Source: an uncultured Bacteroidales bacterium (GTDB taxonomy: Bacteria > Bacteroidota > Bacteroidia > Bacteroidales > P3). From it: 37,776 nucleotides of DNA. Positions 1 to 10,331 of the stretch are shown piece by piece. Position 1 is the first letter of the stretch. Each line of letters starts with the position of its first letter. The DNA is taken from positions 1 through 37,776 of the forward strand of contig ONBB01000021.1 in the NCBI GenBank assembly GCA_900315935.1, written 5' to 3'. The translations under genes and the position numbers were made by a program. The notes below the pieces were generated by a model. It made no database searches, was not told the DNA's origin, and saw nothing but the letters and a program-made list of their open reading frames with translations.

Positions 1-1
1 G

Positions 2-259
2 GGCGAGGTGAGCATCGAGACGGTGGAGCGGATGACGGACCTCTACCCCAACCCGGCGGCCGACAGGGTTACCCTCGCCTCCTCCTTCGGCATCTCGGGC
101 GTGAGCGTCTACAATACGGCCGGCACCCTTGTGCTCGAGCGCCAGGGGCTCGCCGGCACGATGTACACCCTCGATATTTCCGCCCTCCCCACCGGCGCCT
201 ATCTCCTCCACCTACGCACCCCCGTCGGCACCGCCGTGAAGAAGCTGCTGGTCAGGTAG
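2..259 (+). CDS. C-terminal part of a secreted protein with type IX secretion (T9SS type A) sorting domain; 5' end outside window
   Basis: The reading frame is open from the left edge, so only about 85 C-terminal residues are visible. They carry the hallmark of the T9SS type A sorting domain: a YPNP motif near the start, then alternating hydrophobic strands (VSVYNTAGTLV, YTLDISALPTGAYLL) and a short Lys/Arg-rich end, KKLLVR. In this family the domain directs export through the Por/T9SS outer-membrane machine and is usually cleaved at the surface. The function of the missing N-terminal part cannot be told. An apparent ATG at 8 is internal to the domain context and is not taken as the start. 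Confidence 0.85.
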   Translation, partial: GEVSIETVERMTDLYPNPAADRVTLASSFGISGVSVYNTAGTLVLERQGLAGTMYTLDISALPTGAYLLHLRTPVGTAVKKLLVR

Positions 260-342
260 CTGCGTTCCATTCCAGAAAAGGGGATGTCGGCAGGAGTGCC
301 AAATTGTGGAAAACCTGTTGATATCCCCTCCTTTTTGCAGGC

Positions 343-369
343 TGTTTTCTGTTGAAAACATCCTTTTTT
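343..369 (+). terminator. Probable intrinsic terminator of the T9SS cargo gene
   Basis: A 7-bp stem TGTTTTC (343-349) / GAAAACA (354-360) with loop TGTT is followed by TCC and six T. It lies 84 nt after the cargo gene stop. The stem is AT-rich, so strength is uncertain. Confidence 0.5.
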
Positions 370-398
370 GTTCAAAAAAATATGTTAAAATAATTTTG
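367..398 (+). promoter_or_regulatory. Possible upstream promoter for the str operon
   Basis: TTTG at 367-370 and TAATTTTG at 391-398, separated by 20 nt, match the Bacteroidetes -33/-7 pattern. It overlaps the T tract of the preceding terminator and sits 100 nt upstream of a second match. It may be a tandem promoter; the region is AT-rich so chance matching is possible. Confidence 0.4.
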
Positions 399-466
399 TA
401 AATAGCTGAAATACAATATGTACGAAAGATTTTAAGATTATTTAACATTCCATGAGGCCGCCGATG

Positions 467-498
467 TTTGGCCAGTCCAAAAATTAGTTGTACTTTTG
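467..498 (+). promoter_or_regulatory. Promoter of the rpsL (str-S10-spc-alpha) run
   Basis: TTTG at 467-470 and TACTTTTG at 491-498, spacer 20 nt, fit the Bacteroidetes sigma-ABfr consensus (TTTG, TAnnTTTG). The -7 box is followed by CA, as in the other promoters of this window. It predicts a 5' leader of about 70 nt before rpsL, A-rich and without an SD site. Confidence 0.75.
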
Positions 499-575
499 CA
501 ATCCATTTTTGGGCGGATTGTGTCCGTTAAATAAGTAGAAAACAGAATAATAATAAATACAAACAACAACAAACA

Positions 576-959
576 ATGCCAACAATTCAGCAATTAGTTC
601 GCAAAGGACGTCAGCAGATGGAGTACAAGTCCAAGTCTCCCGCCCTCGACAGCTGCCCCCAGCGTCGCGGTGTCTGCACCCGTGTCTACACCACCACTCC
701 CAAAAAGCCCAACTCGGCCATGCGTAAAGTGGCCCGTGTGCGTCTGACCAACGGCAAGGAGGTCAACGCCTACATCCCCGGTGAAGGCCACAACCTGCAG
801 GAGCACTCCATCGTCATGATCCGCGGCGGCCGCGTCAAGGACCTCCCCGGTGTGCGCTATCACATCATCCGCGGTGCCCTCGACACCTCCGGCGTCGACG
901 GTCGCAAGCAGCGCCGCTCCAAGTACGGTGCCAAGCGCCCCAAACAGGCCGGTAAGTAA
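576..959 (+). CDS. rpsL: 30S ribosomal protein S12
   Basis: S12 sits at the decoding centre of the small subunit and influences tRNA selection accuracy. The 127-residue protein is full length. The family signature [11 protein letters not shown] starts at residue 41, and K88-D89 lies in the second conserved loop ([12 protein letters not shown]). The lysines whose substitution gives streptomycin resistance in other bacteria (K43/K44 and K88 here) are wild type. The start follows an A-rich leader with no SD. It is the first gene of the long ribosomal run; rpsG follows after 43 nt. Confidence 0.98.
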   Translation: MPTIQQLVRKGRQQMEYKSKSPALDSCPQRRGVCTRVYTTTPKKPNSAMRKVARVRLTNGKEVNAYIPGEGHNLQEHSIVMIRGGRVKDLPGVRYHIIRGALDTSGVDGRKQRRSKYGAKRPKQAGK

Positions 960-960
960 A

Positions 961-988
961 GTTGAAAGTTTAAAGTTGAAAGTTTAAA
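961..988 (+). repeat. Heptamer array, 4 x 7 bp, in the rpsL-rpsG spacer
   Basis: Units GTTGAAA, GTTTAAA, GTTGAAA, GTTTAAA run head to tail, followed by a further GTT. Read on the other strand the unit is close to AACTTTC/AACTTTA, the same heptamer found inside ribD and, in variant form, in three other genes here. It fills most of the 43-nt spacer. Confidence 0.85.
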
Positions 989-1002
989 GTTTTTTAGCAA
1001 AA

Positions 1003-1470
1003 ATGAGAAAAGCTAAGCCTAAGAAAAGAATCATCCTCCCGGATCCCAAATACAATGACGTGCTCGTTACCAAGTTCGTCAACAACCTTATGATGGGTGG
1101 CAAGAAGACCATCGCCTACCGCATCTTCTACGATGCAATCGACGTGGTGTCCGACCGCACCAAGGAAGACGGCCTCGAGGTTTGGAAGAAGGCCCTGGCC
1201 AACGTTACTCCGAGTGTCGAGGTACGCAGCCGCCGTATCGGTGGTGCCACCTTCCAGATTCCCACCGAGATCCGCGCCGAGCGCAAGCAGAGCATCGGCA
1301 TGAAGAACCTCATCGGCTTCTCCCGCAAGCGCAGCGAGAAGACCATGGCCCTCAAGCTGGCCGCCGAAATCCAGGCCGCTTACAAGGAGGAGGGTGCCGC
1401 CTTCAAGCGCAAGGAGGATATCCACCGCATGGCCGACGCCAACAAGGCATTCTCGCACTTCAGAGTCTAA
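1003..1470 (+). CDS. rpsG: 30S ribosomal protein S7
   Basis: S7 nucleates assembly of the 30S head by binding the 3' major domain of 16S rRNA and contacts the E-site tRNA. The 155-residue protein starts MRKAKPKKR with a basic N-terminus and contains conserved S7 blocks ([28 protein letters not shown]) and the C-terminal segment [19 protein letters not shown]. Length is normal. It is the second gene of the str operon, with fusA 62 nt downstream as in most bacteria. Confidence 0.97.
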   Translation: MRKAKPKKRIILPDPKYNDVLVTKFVNNLMMGGKKTIAYRIFYDAIDVVSDRTKEDGLEVWKKALANVTPSVEVRSRRIGGATFQIPTEIRAERKQSIGMKNLIGFSRKRSEKTMALKLAAEIQAAYKEEGAAFKRKEDIHRMADANKAFSHFRV

Positions 1471-1532
1471 GTTCACTATTATATATAGTATACATTTAAA
1501 ATAATTTGTAGCAACACACAGAAACAACATTT

Positions 1533-3620
1533 ATGTCCGACCTTCAATATACACGCAACATCGGTATCATGGCCCACATCGACGCCGGCAAGACGACGAC
1601 GACCGAGCGCATCCTCTTCTACACCGGCAAGAACTACAAGCTCGGTGAGACCCACGAGGGCAGCGCCACCATGGACTGGATGGTACAGGAGCAGGAGCGT
1701 GGCATCACCATCACCTCTGCCGCCACCACTGTGTATTGGGAGTGGAAGGACAACCGCTACAAATACAACATCATCGACACCCCGGGCCACGTCGACTTCA
1801 CCGTCGAGGTGGAGCGCTCGCTCCGCGTCCTCGATGGCGCCATCGCCATCTTCTGCGCCGTCGGCGGCGTAGAGCCCCAGAGCGAGACCGTGTGGCGCCA
1901 GGCCGACAAGTACGAGGTGCCCCGCATCGCCTTCATCAACAAGATGGACCGCGCCGGCGCCGACTTCTTCTCGGTGGTGGGACAAATCAAGGAGCGCCTC
2001 GGCGCCAACCCCATCCCCATCGAGATCCCCATCGGCCAGGAAGACCTCTTCAAGGGTGTCGTCAACCTCATCACAAACCAGGCCCTCATCTGGGACGAGA
2101 GTTCCAACGGCACCAAGTTCTACGAGGTGCCCATGCCCGACGACCTCAAGGAGATAGTCGCCGACTACCGTCAGCGCCTCATCGAGGGTGTGGCCGAGGA
2201 GAACGAGGAGCTCATGATGAAGTTCTTCGACGACCCCGACTCCATCACCCCCGAGGAGATTATCGGTGAAATCCGCAAGGCCACGCTGGCCCGCAAGATT
2301 GTCCCCGTCATGTGCGGCTCCGCCTTCAAAAACAAAGGCGTGCAGACCCTGCTCGACGCCGTGGCGGCCTTCCTGCCCAGCCCTATGGACAAGCCTGAGG
2401 TGAGCGGCATCAACCCCAAGAGCGACAAGGACGAGACCCGCAAGGTGGACGTCAAGGCCCCTTTCTCGGCTCTCGCCTTCAAGATTGCCACCGACCCCTA
2501 CGTCGGACGCCTCTGCTTCTTCCGCGTATACAGCGGTTCGCTCGAGAGCGGTTCCTATGTCTACAATGCCAACACCGGCAAGAAGGAACGTATCTCGCGC
2601 ATCATGCAGATGCATTCCAACAAGCAGAACCCCCTCGACCGCATCGAGGCCGGCGACATCGGCGCCGCTGTCGGTTTCAAGGACATCAAGACCGGGCACA
2701 CCCTCTGCGATGAGCAGCATCCTATCATCCTCGAGTCGATGAAGTTCCCCGAGCCTGTCATCTCCATCGCCGTCGAGCCTCATACGCAGGCCGACATGGA
2801 CAAGATGACCAACGCCCTCATGAAACTTGTCGAAGAGGATCCCACTTTCCGCGTCAAGACCGACGAGGTCAGCGGCCAGACCGTCATCAGCGGTATGGGC
2901 GAGTTGCACCTCGACATCATCATGGACCGCCTGCGCCGCGAGTTCGGCGTGGATGTCAACCAGGGTCGTCCCGAGGTGGCCTACAAGGAGGCTATCACCA
3001 CCACCGTCCAGCACCACGAGGTGTACAAGAAACAGACCGGTGGCAAGGGTAAGTTCGCCGACGTGCTCTTCGAGATCGGTCCTGCCGACGAGGGTGTCAT
3101 GGGACTTCAGTTCGTCAACGAGGTCCGCGGTGGCAACATTCCCAAGGAATTCATCCCTGCCCTCGAAAAGGGCTTCAAGGAGGCCATGCAGAACGGTGTC
3201 CTCGCCGGCTACCCCATGGACAGCATGAAGGTACGCATCATCGACGGCTCGTTCCACCCCGTGGACTCCGACCAGCTCTCCTTCGAACTCTGTGCCAAGA
3301 TTGGTTTCAAGGCTGCTTGCCGCAAAGCCAATCCCGTCCTGCTCGAGCCTATCATGAAGCTCGAGGTGCTCACCCCCGACGCCTATGTCGGCGACGTAAC
3401 CGGCGACCTCAACCGCCGCCGCGGCATGCTCGAGAACATCAGCGCCAAAGTCGGTGTCCAGGCCATCCACGCCAAGGTGCCCCTGGAGCAGATGTTCGGC
3501 TACGTTACCTCGCTTCGCACCATCACCTCCGGCCGCGCCAACTCCACCATGGAGTTCTCGCACTACGCCGAGGTTACCCGCGACCAGCAGGACGCCATCC
3601 TTAAGAACAAAAATAATTAA
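1533..3620 (+). CDS. fusA: Translation elongation factor G
   Basis: EF-G is the GTPase that drives translocation of tRNA and mRNA and, with RRF, ribosome recycling. The 695-residue protein shows the G motifs in order: AHIDAGKTT (14-22), ERGITI (switch I region, 55-60), DTPGH (82-86) and NKMD (136-139), then domains II-V including GMGELHLDI and a C-terminal domain with RRRGMLE. Length is close to normal. It follows rpsG and is followed after only 12 nt by rpsJ; tuf is not present between them, consistent with Bacteroidetes where tuf lies elsewhere. Confidence 0.97.
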   Translation: MSDLQYTRNIGIMAHIDAGKTTTTERILFYTGKNYKLGETHEGSATMDWMVQEQERGITITSAATTVYWEWKDNRYKYNIIDTPGHVDFTVEVERSLRVLDGAIAIFCAVGGVEPQSETVWRQADKYEVPRIAFINKMDRAGADFFSVVGQIKERLGANPIPIEIPIGQEDLFKGVVNLITNQALIWDESSNGTKFYEVPMPDDLKEIVADYRQRLIEGVAEENEELMMKFFDDPDSITPEEIIGEIRKATLARKIVPVMCGSAFKNKGVQTLLDAVAAFLPSPMDKPEVSGINPKSDKDETRKVDVKAPFSALAFKIATDPYVGRLCFFRVYSGSLESGSYVYNANTGKKERISRIMQMHSNKQNPLDRIEAGDIGAAVGFKDIKTGHTLCDEQHPIILESMKFPEPVISIAVEPHTQADMDKMTNALMKLVEEDPTFRVKTDEVSGQTVISGMGELHLDIIMDRLRREFGVDVNQGRPEVAYKEAITTTVQHHEVYKKQTGGKGKFADVLFEIGPADEGVMGLQFVNEVRGGNIPKEFIPALEKGFKEAMQNGVLAGYPMDSMKVRIIDGSFHPVDSDQLSFELCAKIGFKAACRKANPVLLEPIMKLEVLTPDAYVGDVTGDLNRRRGMLENISAKVGVQAIHAKVPLEQMFGYVTSLRTITSGRANSTMEFSHYAEVTRDQQDAILKNKNN

Positions 3621-3632
3621 AAAATAAAAACA

Positions 3633-3941
3633 ATGAGTCAAAGAATCAGAATCAAGCTCAAATCTTACGACCACAACCTCGTCGACAAGTCGGCTGAGAA
3701 GATTGTGAAGACCGTTAAGATGACTGGTGCAGTGGTCAATGGCCCCATACCCCTGCCTACCAACAAGAAAATCTTCACCGTCAACCGCTCCACCTTCGTC
3801 AACAAGAAGTCGCGCGAGCAGTTCGAGCTCAACACCTACAAGCGTCTGATGGACATCGAAATCAACGATCGTACCAAGACCATCGACGCTCTCATGAAAC
3901 TCGAGCTCCCCAGCGGTGTCGAAGTAGAAATCAAAGTGTGA
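3633..3941 (+). CDS. rpsJ: 30S ribosomal protein S10
   Basis: S10 is a 30S head protein and, as NusE, the partner of NusB in transcription antitermination. The 102-residue product starts [14 protein letters not shown], the invariant S10 N-terminus, and contains the loop region [17 protein letters not shown]. It is the first gene of the S10 cluster, here fused to the str run by a 12-nt spacer, so no separate S10 promoter is expected. Confidence 0.97.
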   Translation: MSQRIRIKLKSYDHNLVDKSAEKIVKTVKMTGAVVNGPIPLPTNKKIFTVNRSTFVNKKSREQFELNTYKRLMDIEINDRTKTIDALMKLELPSGVEVEIKV

Positions 3942-4008
3942 ATTTAATCAGCCAATGTCCACAAGATAAGCTGAATCGTCTAACAAATTAAAGAATCCAA
4001 ACTAAACA

Positions 4009-4638
4009 ATGTCAGGATTAATCGGAAAGAAAATCGGAATGACCAGTCTTTTTGATGCCGACGGAAAGCAGATTCCGTGCACAGTGATTGAAGCTGGTCC
4101 TTGTGTCGTTACACAAGTCAGAACCATTGAGAAGGACGGCTATGAGGCCATCCAGCTCGCTTTTGGCGAGAAGAGCGAGAAGCACACCACCAAAGCCATG
4201 CGTGGTCATTTCGCCAAAGCCAACACCACCCCCAAGCGCCACCTCGCTGAGTTCTCCCGCTTCGAGGAGGGCCACAAGAAGAAACACGGTGAAGTGCTCA
4301 CCGTCGAGGTCTTCCAGGAAGGTGAGTTTGTCGACGTCGTCGGCACCTCCAAGGGTAAGGGTTTCCAGGGTGTTGTTACCCGTCACGGCTTCGGCGGTGT
4401 CGGCGACAAGACCCACGGTCAGCACGACCGTCTGCGCGCCCCCGGTTCGGTAGGTGCATCCTCCTATCCTTCGCGCGTCTTCAAGGGCATGCGCATGGCC
4501 GGTCAGATGGGCAACCACCGCGTCAAGGTCCAGAATCTCCAGGTGGTCAAGATCATCGCCGAGAAAAACCTCATGCTGGTCAAGGGCTCTGTGCCTGGCC
4601 CCAAGGGTTCTATTGTCAAACTTGAAAGATGGAGTTAA
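4009..4638 (+). CDS. rplC: 50S ribosomal protein L3
   Basis: L3 initiates 50S assembly with L24 and reaches into the peptidyl transferase centre. The 209-residue protein begins [16 protein letters not shown] and carries the conserved central extension ([43 protein letters not shown]). Length is normal. rplD follows after 6 nt. The 67-nt spacer before it shows no promoter match. Confidence 0.97.
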   Translation: MSGLIGKKIGMTSLFDADGKQIPCTVIEAGPCVVTQVRTIEKDGYEAIQLAFGEKSEKHTTKAMRGHFAKANTTPKRHLAEFSRFEEGHKKKHGEVLTVEVFQEGEFVDVVGTSKGKGFQGVVTRHGFGGVGDKTHGQHDRLRAPGSVGASSYPSRVFKGMRMAGQMGNHRVKVQNLQVVKIIAEKNLMLVKGSVPGPKGSIVKLERWS

Positions 4639-4644
4639 TTAGAC

Positions 4645-5277
4645 ATGGAGTTAAAAGTTTATAACATCAACGGAAACGAAACAGGTAGAACCATCAACCT
4701 CGAGGATTCTATCTTCGCCATCGAGCCCAACGACCACGCCATCTACCTCGATGTCAAACAGTATCTTGCCGACCAGCGCCAGGGTACACACAAAGCCAAA
4801 GAGCGCAGCGAGAACGCACACAGCACCCGCAAGCTGAAACGCCAGAAGGGTACCGGCGGTGCCCGTGCCGGCGATTTGAAGAGCCCCGTCTTTGTCGGTG
4901 GTGGCCGCATCTTCGGACCCAAGCCCCGCGACTATCGCTTCAAGCTCAATATCAAGGTCAAGCGTCTTGCTCGCCGCAGCGCCCTCAGCTACAAGGCTAA
5001 CGGCAATGCAATGACGGTTGTGGAGAACTTTGCGTTCGAGGGTCCCAAGACCAAAAAGATGATTGAGGTTCTCAATAATCTGAAATTGAATGACAAAAAG
5101 TCACTTTTTGTGCTTGAGAATCAAAATAATTTCGTATATTTGTCCGCTAGAAACCTCAAGAACGTAAAGGTTGTAAACGTGTCGCAATTAAACACTTACG
5201 ACATTGTTAATGCCTCGAATATTGTCGTTTGTGAGGGTTCATTGAGCGAAATCAACCGCGTTTTGGCAACAAAATAA
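4645..5277 (+). CDS. rplD: 50S ribosomal protein L4
   Basis: L4 lines the exit-tunnel constriction. The 210-residue protein contains the tunnel extension [21 protein letters not shown] followed by [10 protein letters not shown]. In Proteobacteria L4 also represses its own S10 operon; whether it does so here is unknown. The 3' third (about 5020-5277) is clearly richer in A and T than the 5' part and contains a TATATTTG sequence at 5135-5142 that resembles a promoter -7 box. Confidence 0.96.
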   Translation: MELKVYNINGNETGRTINLEDSIFAIEPNDHAIYLDVKQYLADQRQGTHKAKERSENAHSTRKLKRQKGTGGARAGDLKSPVFVGGGRIFGPKPRDYRFKLNIKVKRLARRSALSYKANGNAMTVVENFAFEGPKTKKMIEVLNNLKLNDKKSLFVLENQNNFVYLSARNLKNVKVVNVSQLNTYDIVNASNIVVCEGSLSEINRVLATK

Positions 5278-5313
5278 GGTTTGTGAGTATAACGATTTAA
5301 GAAAGTTTAACAA

Positions 5314-5644
5314 ATGATGAACATTATAGTAAAACCGCTGATTAGTGAAAAGATGACCCGCCTCACCGAGGCTGCGGCCGCGAAAGAAGGGCATTGCCGT
5401 TGCCCCTGCTCACAACCGCTATGGCTTTGTTGTCGACAAGCGTGCCAACAAAATCCAGATTAAGAATGCCGTTGAGCAGTTCTACAACGTCAAGGTTATC
5501 GATGTCAACACGATGAACTATTCGGGCAAGGTTAAATCGCGCTACACCAAGGCCGGTTTCCTCACGGGCCGCACCAATGCCTTCAAGAAGGCTATCGTTA
5601 CCCTTGCCGAAGGCGACAGCATCGATTTCTACGCTAACATCTAA
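5314..5644 (+). pseudogene. rplW: 50S ribosomal protein L23, frameshifted in this sequence
   Basis: L23 binds at the tunnel exit and docks SRP and trigger factor. From ATG 5314 (or 5317) the frame reads MNIIVKPLISEKMTRLTEAAAAK, then runs into a stop at 5461. The +1 frame resumes at about 5384 with KKGIAVAPAHNRYGFVV and continues through YNVKVIDVNTMNYSGK and SRYTKAG to EGDSIDFYANI, stop 5642-5644. One extra A in the AAA at 5383-5385 would explain the break. Corrected length is about 109 residues, slightly long for L23 because of an Ala/Lys-rich insert. L23 is normally essential and both halves are well conserved, so a sequencing or assembly error is the likeliest reason. Confidence 0.9.
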
Positions 5645-5705
5645 TTACGGAAAAAGTAATAATAGTCAAGGTCCACTGATAAGAGACCAATAAGAATCAA
5701 ATAAA

Positions 5706-6530
5706 ATGGCTTTAAAGAAAATTAAACCCACAACTCCCGGTCAGCGCCACAAACTCGTTGTTACCAACGACGATATCACCGCTTCCAAGCCGGAAAAAAG
5801 CCTTGTGTTCGGTATCCGCAAGAGCGGTGGCCGCAACAATCAGGGTAAGATGACCATGCGTTACATTGGCGGTGGTCACAAGAAACTGTACCGTTTTGTC
5901 GACTTCAAGCGCTGCAAAGATGGCGTTCCCGCTGTTGTCAAAACCATAGAGTACGACCCCAACCGTAGCTCCCGTATCGCTCTCGTCTGCTATGCCGACG
6001 GTGAGAAGAGCTACATCCTCTGCCCCCAGGGCCTCAAGGTTGGTCAGACTGTGATGTCCGGTAAGGGCGCTGCCCCCGAAATCGGCAACACGCTCCTGCT
6101 TGCCGAAATTCCTTTCGGTACCCTTATCCACAACATTGAGCTTCGCCCCGGTCAAGGTGCAAAAATGGTTCGCTCCGCAGGTGCCTATGCACAGCTGATG
6201 TCGCGTGATGACAAGTACGCCATTGTCAAGATGCCCAGTGGTGAGATGCGCATGATTCTTCAGGCATGCCGCGCCACGGTTGGTATCGTCAGTAACCCCG
6301 AACATAACCTCGAGGTTGGTGGTAAGGCTGGTCGCAACCGCCATCTGGGTCGCCGCCCGCGCAACCGTGGTGTTGTGATGAACCCCGTCGATCACCCCAT
6401 GGGTGGTGGTGAAGGCCGTCAGTCCGGTGGACATCCCCGCTCCCGCAAGGGTATCCCCGCCAAGGGCTACAAGACTCGCGCTCCCAAGAAACAGTCGAGC
6501 AAGTACATCGTCGAAAGAAGAAAGAAGTAA
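5706..6530 (+). CDS. rplB: 50S ribosomal protein L2
   Basis: L2 is required for subunit association and peptidyl transferase activity. The 274-residue protein has normal length and shows the N-terminal [12 protein letters not shown], the central [19 protein letters not shown] and the functional C-terminal block [17 protein letters not shown], including the conserved histidine (DHP). It lies 61 nt after the frameshifted rplW and 20 nt before rpsS. Confidence 0.97.
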   Translation: MALKKIKPTTPGQRHKLVVTNDDITASKPEKSLVFGIRKSGGRNNQGKMTMRYIGGGHKKLYRFVDFKRCKDGVPAVVKTIEYDPNRSSRIALVCYADGEKSYILCPQGLKVGQTVMSGKGAAPEIGNTLLLAEIPFGTLIHNIELRPGQGAKMVRSAGAYAQLMSRDDKYAIVKMPSGEMRMILQACRATVGIVSNPEHNLEVGGKAGRNRHLGRRPRNRGVVMNPVDHPMGGGEGRQSGGHPRSRKGIPAKGYKTRAPKKQSSKYIVERRKK

Positions 6531-6550
6531 CTCAGTAAAAAGAAGAAACA

Positions 6551-6829
6551 ATGAGTCGTTCATTAAAGAAAGGTCCTTATATTTTCCACAAACTGGAAAA
6601 ACGAGTAATCGAGGCGCAGCAGTCCAACAAGAAGGTTACCATCAAGACTTGGTCAAGAGCTTCGATGATTTCGCCCGACTTTGTGGGTCAGACTATTGCC
6701 GTGCATAATGGCAACAAGTTCATCCCTGTGTACGTCACCGAGAACATGGTGGGTCACAAGCTTGGCGAGTTCGCTCCCACCCGCATCTTCCGCGGCCATG
6801 CAGGATCTAAAGATAAAGGTAAAAAGTAA
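6551..6829 (+). CDS. rpsS: 30S ribosomal protein S19
   Basis: S19 is a 30S head protein near the A-site finger bridge. The 92-residue sequence begins [11 protein letters not shown] and has the conserved [22 protein letters not shown] and [16 protein letters not shown] segments. It lies between rplB and rplV as in the canonical S10 cluster. Confidence 0.97.
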   Translation: MSRSLKKGPYIFHKLEKRVIEAQQSNKKVTIKTWSRASMISPDFVGQTIAVHNGNKFIPVYVTENMVGHKLGEFAPTRIFRGHAGSKDKGKK

Positions 6830-6842
6830 ACATTGAAAAGAA

Positions 6843-7280
6843 ATGGGACGTAGAAAACATAATAGTGCCGAAGCACGTAAGGAAGCCAACAAGACCATTT
6901 ACATGGCTAAGTTGCTGAATAATCCGACTTCGCCTCGTAAAACCCGCCTTGTCGCCGATTTAGTTCGCGGTGTTGACGTTGAGAAAGCCCTCGGTATTCT
7001 GCAGTACAATCCCAGAGAGTCCGCTCCCAAGATGCGCAAACTCCTCCTTTCCGCCATCGCCAACTGGCAGGCCAAGAATGAGGGTGCCCGCATGGAAGAT
7101 GCTCAGCTGTATGTGAAGCAGATTATGGTGGATGAAGGTCGTACTATGAAGCGTATGCGCACTGCCCCCCAGGGACGTGGCTATCGTATCCGCAAACGTA
7201 GCAACCACATCACCATGATTCTCGGCAGCCGCCTCGAGGATGCTCCTGTGGCAAAAAAAGAAACAGAAGAAAATAAATAA
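6843..7280 (+). CDS. rplV: 50S ribosomal protein L22
   Basis: L22 lines the exit tunnel with its long beta hairpin, a site of macrolide-resistance changes in other bacteria. The 145-residue product has [14 protein letters not shown] near the N-terminus and the hairpin [20 protein letters not shown]. It has a Lys/Glu-rich tail (KKETEENK), a common Bacteroidetes extension. rpsC follows after 20 nt. Confidence 0.97.
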   Translation: MGRRKHNSAEARKEANKTIYMAKLLNNPTSPRKTRLVADLVRGVDVEKALGILQYNPRESAPKMRKLLLSAIANWQAKNEGARMEDAQLYVKQIMVDEGRTMKRMRTAPQGRGYRIRKRSNHITMILGSRLEDAPVAKKETEENK

Positions 7281-7300
7281 TAAAAAGAAGAATTTCAACA

Positions 7301-8056
7301 ATGGGACAAAAAACTAACCCAATTGGAAACAGACTAGGTATTATCCGTGGATGGGACTCGAGTTGGTTCGGCGGAAGAAAGTTCGAACAGAAACTTGTTG
7401 AGGATGATAAGATTCGCAAGTACCTCAACGCTCGTTTGGCCAAGGCAGGTATCTCTAAAATTTATATAGAGCGTACCTTGAAACTCCTCACGGTTACCAT
7501 CAATTCCGCTCGTCCAGGTCTGATAATTGGACGTGCAGGCTCAGAGGTAGACAAACTGCGTGAAGAGCTCAAGAAATTGACTGGCAAGGATGTTCAGATA
7601 AACATCAGCGAGGTAAAGCGCCCCGAAATGGATGCCGTGCTCGTTGCCCAGAATATTGCCAAACAGATTGAAGGCCGTATTCAGTATCGTCGTGCTATCA
7701 AGAATGCTATCACTTCGACGATGCGCACTGGTGCTGAAGGCATTAAGGTCTCTATTTCTGGCCGTATCGGTGGAGCTGAGATTGCCCGAAGCGAGCATTT
7801 CAAAGAGGGCCGCACCCCCCTGCATACCCTCAGGGCTGACATAGACTACTCTAATGCTGAAGCCCATACCACGTATGGCCGTATTGGTATCAAGGTATGG
7901 ATTTGCAGAGGTATCATCTACGGAAAACCCGAATTGGTCCCCTCCACAGTCGGTGGACAACAGAAGGATCATCGTATGGGTGGTGTCGGCGGTTCCCGTC
8001 GCCCCGAAGGTGCTCCTCGCCGCCGCGTAGGTAATCGAAGCAACAGCAGTAAATAA
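7301..8056 (+). CDS. rpsC: 30S ribosomal protein S3
   Basis: S3 lines the mRNA entry channel. The 251-residue protein starts [20 protein letters not shown], has a KH domain with [15 protein letters not shown], and the C-terminal domain with [15 protein letters not shown] and [12 protein letters not shown] basic Arg/Ser tail ends the protein. Position between rplV and rplP is canonical. Confidence 0.97.
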   Translation: MGQKTNPIGNRLGIIRGWDSSWFGGRKFEQKLVEDDKIRKYLNARLAKAGISKIYIERTLKLLTVTINSARPGLIIGRAGSEVDKLREELKKLTGKDVQINISEVKRPEMDAVLVAQNIAKQIEGRIQYRRAIKNAITSTMRTGAEGIKVSISGRIGGAEIARSEHFKEGRTPLHTLRADIDYSNAEAHTTYGRIGIKVWICRGIIYGKPELVPSTVGGQQKDHRMGGVGGSRRPEGAPRRRVGNRSNSSK

Positions 8057-8105
8057 TTGAGTTAGGCAATTGTTAATTGCAGAACATTAAACAATAAGAA
8101 GAGAA

Positions 8106-8528
8106 ATGTTACAACCTAAAAAAACAAGATACAGAAAGCAGCAGAAGGGCAAAATCAAGGGCAATGCTTTTCGTGGACATGAATTGGCATTCGGCACCTT
8201 CGGCATCAAGTCTCTCGAGACCTGTTTCATCACTGGTCGCCAGATTGAGGCCGCCCGTCAGGCCGTAACGCGCCACATGAAGCGTGAGGGTCAGATTTGG
8301 ATCCGCATTTTCCCGGATAAACCCATCACCAAGAAGCCCAATGAGGTTCGTATGGGTAAGGGTAAAGGTGCCCCCGAGTATTTCGTGGCTCGTGTTATGC
8401 CGGGAACCATGCTTTTTGAATGCGAGGGTGTCCCCATGGATTTAGCCAAGGAAGCTCTTCGTCTCGCTGCTCAGAAGCTCCCTATTTCGACAAAGTTTGT
8501 CGTGAAAAGAGACTATATTGAAGAATAA
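8106..8528 (+). CDS. rplP: 50S ribosomal protein L16
   Basis: L16 sits at the base of the central protuberance and helps organise the A site. The 140-residue protein begins [15 protein letters not shown] and contains [17 protein letters not shown] and [16 protein letters not shown]. Normal length. rpmC follows after 16 nt. Confidence 0.97.
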   Translation: MLQPKKTRYRKQQKGKIKGNAFRGHELAFGTFGIKSLETCFITGRQIEAARQAVTRHMKREGQIWIRIFPDKPITKKPNEVRMGKGKGAPEYFVARVMPGTMLFECEGVPMDLAKEALRLAAQKLPISTKFVVKRDYIEE

Positions 8529-8544
8529 TTAGAAGCCTACAGTC

Positions 8545-8748
8545 ATGAAGAATGAAATCGTATTAAAAGAGCTCTCGACTGCCGAACTGAAGGAAAAGCT
8601 TGATGCAGAACGCGCCGGTTATCAGAAGATGGTTCTGACTCACGCGGTCTCGCCGCTCGAGAATCCTAACAAAATCAAAGAAAGTAGAAAAAACATTGCC
8701 CGCTATCTTACGGAACTCCGTGCTCGTGAAATCGCTGACAAGAAGTAA
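8545..8748 (+). CDS. rpmC: 50S ribosomal protein L29
   Basis: L29 is a small two-helix protein at the tunnel exit, near L23. The 67-residue product has the family pattern: N-terminal EIVLKELSTAELKEKLDAER and the C-terminal NIARYLTELRAREI. The NPNKIKESRKNIAR segment matches the conserved P..I...RR.IAR loop. It lies between rplP and rpsQ. Confidence 0.95.
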   Translation: MKNEIVLKELSTAELKEKLDAERAGYQKMVLTHAVSPLENPNKIKESRKNIARYLTELRAREIADKK

Positions 8749-8776
8749 AGTGGCAAATTGAAAAACCAATTCTAAG

Positions 8777-9031
8777 ATGGAAAGAAATTTAAGAAAAGAA
8801 AGAATCGGTGTTGTGGTCAGCAACAAGATGGAAAAATCTATCGTGATTCTTGTCGAGCGCAAGGTTAAGCACCCGAAGTACGGCAAGTTCGTGAAGAAGT
8901 CCACGAAGTTTATGGCTCATGACGAGAAAAACGAGGCCAATATTGGTGATACGGTCCGCATCATGGAGACGCGTCCGTTGAGCAAAAACAAGTGCTGGCG
9001 TTTGGTTGAAATCGTCGAGAAAGCCAAATAA
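8777..9031 (+). CDS. rpsQ: 30S ribosomal protein S17
   Basis: S17 is a primary 16S rRNA binding protein of the 30S body. The 84-residue OB-fold protein shows [34 protein letters not shown] and [19 protein letters not shown], all S17 signatures. Length is normal. Confidence 0.97.
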   Translation: MERNLRKERIGVVVSNKMEKSIVILVERKVKHPKYGKFVKKSTKFMAHDEKNEANIGDTVRIMETRPLSKNKCWRLVEIVEKAK

Positions 9032-9060
9032 GTAGTTCGATTAAGAAAAAGTAAAAAGAA

Positions 9061-9429
9061 ATGATACAGCAAGAAACCAGAATGACAGTTGCCGATAACA
9101 GCGGTGCCAAGAGTGCACTCTGTATCCGCGTTCTGGGTGGTACCAAAAAACGGTATGCCTCTATCGGAGATACCGTTGTTGTGGCCATCAAAGACGCTCT
9201 CCCTTCCGGCAACGTGAAAAAAGGTAGCGTGTCCAAGGCAGTAGTGGTGCGCACCAAAAAAGAGATTCGTCGCAATGATGGTTCGTACATCCGCTTCGAC
9301 GACAATGCCTGCGTGCTGCTCACTGCTTCTGACGAGTTGCGCGGCACCCGTATCTTTGGCCCTGTGGGTCGTGAATTGCGTGAGAAGCAGTTTATGAAGA
9401 TTGTTTCCCTCGCCCCCGAAGTGTTATAA
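9061..9429 (+). CDS. rplN: 50S ribosomal protein L14
   Basis: L14 forms an inter-subunit bridge and is a binding site of the silencing factor RsfS. The 122-residue protein starts [17 protein letters not shown] and has [14 protein letters not shown] and [13 protein letters not shown]. Normal length and position. Confidence 0.97.
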   Translation: MIQQETRMTVADNSGAKSALCIRVLGGTKKRYASIGDTVVVAIKDALPSGNVKKGSVSKAVVVRTKKEIRRNDGSYIRFDDNACVLLTASDELRGTRIFGPVGRELREKQFMKIVSLAPEVL

Positions 9430-9450
9430 TAAAAAAGAAAGCTGAAAACA

Positions 9451-9765
9451 ATGAAATTGCACGTAAAGAAAGGGGATATGGTTCAGGTTATCGCTGGTGA
9501 CGACAAAGGTAAAGTCGCCAAGGTTCTGAAAGTGTATCCCGAAAAGAATCGCGCCATCGTCGAGGGGGTAAACGTGAATAAAAAACACACCAAGCCCAAT
9601 GCTCGCAACACGCAGGGTGGCATCGTAGAACAAGAGGCCCCTATCCATATCTCGAATCTCATGGTAATGGCCGGCAAGGTTCCTTCGAGGATTGGTCGTC
9701 GTGTAGACGAGAAATCCGGTAAAATTGTCCGTTACGCAAAAAAAACTGGGGAGGAGATTAAATAA
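9451..9765 (+). CDS. rplX: 50S ribosomal protein L24
   Basis: L24 starts 50S assembly together with L3. The 104-residue protein has an N-terminal KOW motif ([17 protein letters not shown]) and the conserved [20 protein letters not shown]. Its TAA shares one base with the ATG of rplE (TAATG), which suggests translational coupling. Confidence 0.97.
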   Translation: MKLHVKKGDMVQVIAGDDKGKVAKVLKVYPEKNRAIVEGVNVNKKHTKPNARNTQGGIVEQEAPIHISNLMVMAGKVPSRIGRRVDEKSGKIVRYAKKTGEEIK

Positions 9766-10331
9766 TGGCATACATACCCGCACTGAAGACTAAGTATAAT
9801 GAGGAGATTTTGCCTGCTCTCATGAAGGAGTATGGCTATAAGACTGTTATGCAGGCTCCTCGTCTGAAGAAAATCACCCTTAACCAAGGTCTTGGCAAAG
9901 CAGCCATCGCAGACAAGAAGGTAATCGACAAGGGAATTGAAGAAATGACCGCCATTACGGGCCAGAAGGCTGTTGCCACTAAATCCCGTAAGGATATCTC
10001 CAATTTTAAGTTGCGTCGTGGCATGCCTATCGGTGTCCGTGTTACTCTTCGCGGCGAACGCATGTATGAGTTCCTCGAGCGTCTTGTTACTGCCTCCATC
10101 CCCCGTATCCGCGACTTCCGTGGAATCAACGACAAGGGGTTTGACGGCAAGGGTAATTACACCTTTGGCATTGCTGAGCAGATTATCTTCCCTGAGATTG
10201 ACATTGATAAGATTGATCGTATCCAGGGCATGGATATTACATTTGTTACTTCGGCCAATACCGACAAAGAGGCCATGTCTCTGCTCAAGGAATTTGGTTT
10301 ACCGTTCAAAAATCAACAAAAACAAGCATAA
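9765..10331 (+). CDS. rplE: 50S ribosomal protein L5
   Basis: L5 binds 5S rRNA in the central protuberance. The 188-residue protein contains [44 protein letters not shown] and a C-terminal [16 protein letters not shown]. Both ends overlap neighbours through TAATG junctions (rplX upstream, rpsN downstream). Confidence 0.97.
   Translation: MAYIPALKTKYNEEILPALMKEYGYKTVMQAPRLKKITLNQGLGKAAIADKKVIDKGIEEMTAITGQKAVATKSRKDISNFKLRRGMPIGVRVTLRGERMYEFLERLVTASIPRIRDFRGINDKGFDGKGNYTFGIAEQIIFPEIDIDKIDRIQGMDITFVTSANTDKEAMSLLKEFGLPFKNQQKQA

Noticed and set aside
1479-3674. A 731-codon open frame on the minus strand opposite fusA
   Set aside because: It is the shadow of a GC-rich, C-ending gene: low-complexity Gly/Val/Asp/Leu composition, no domain, and EF-G on the other strand is certain.
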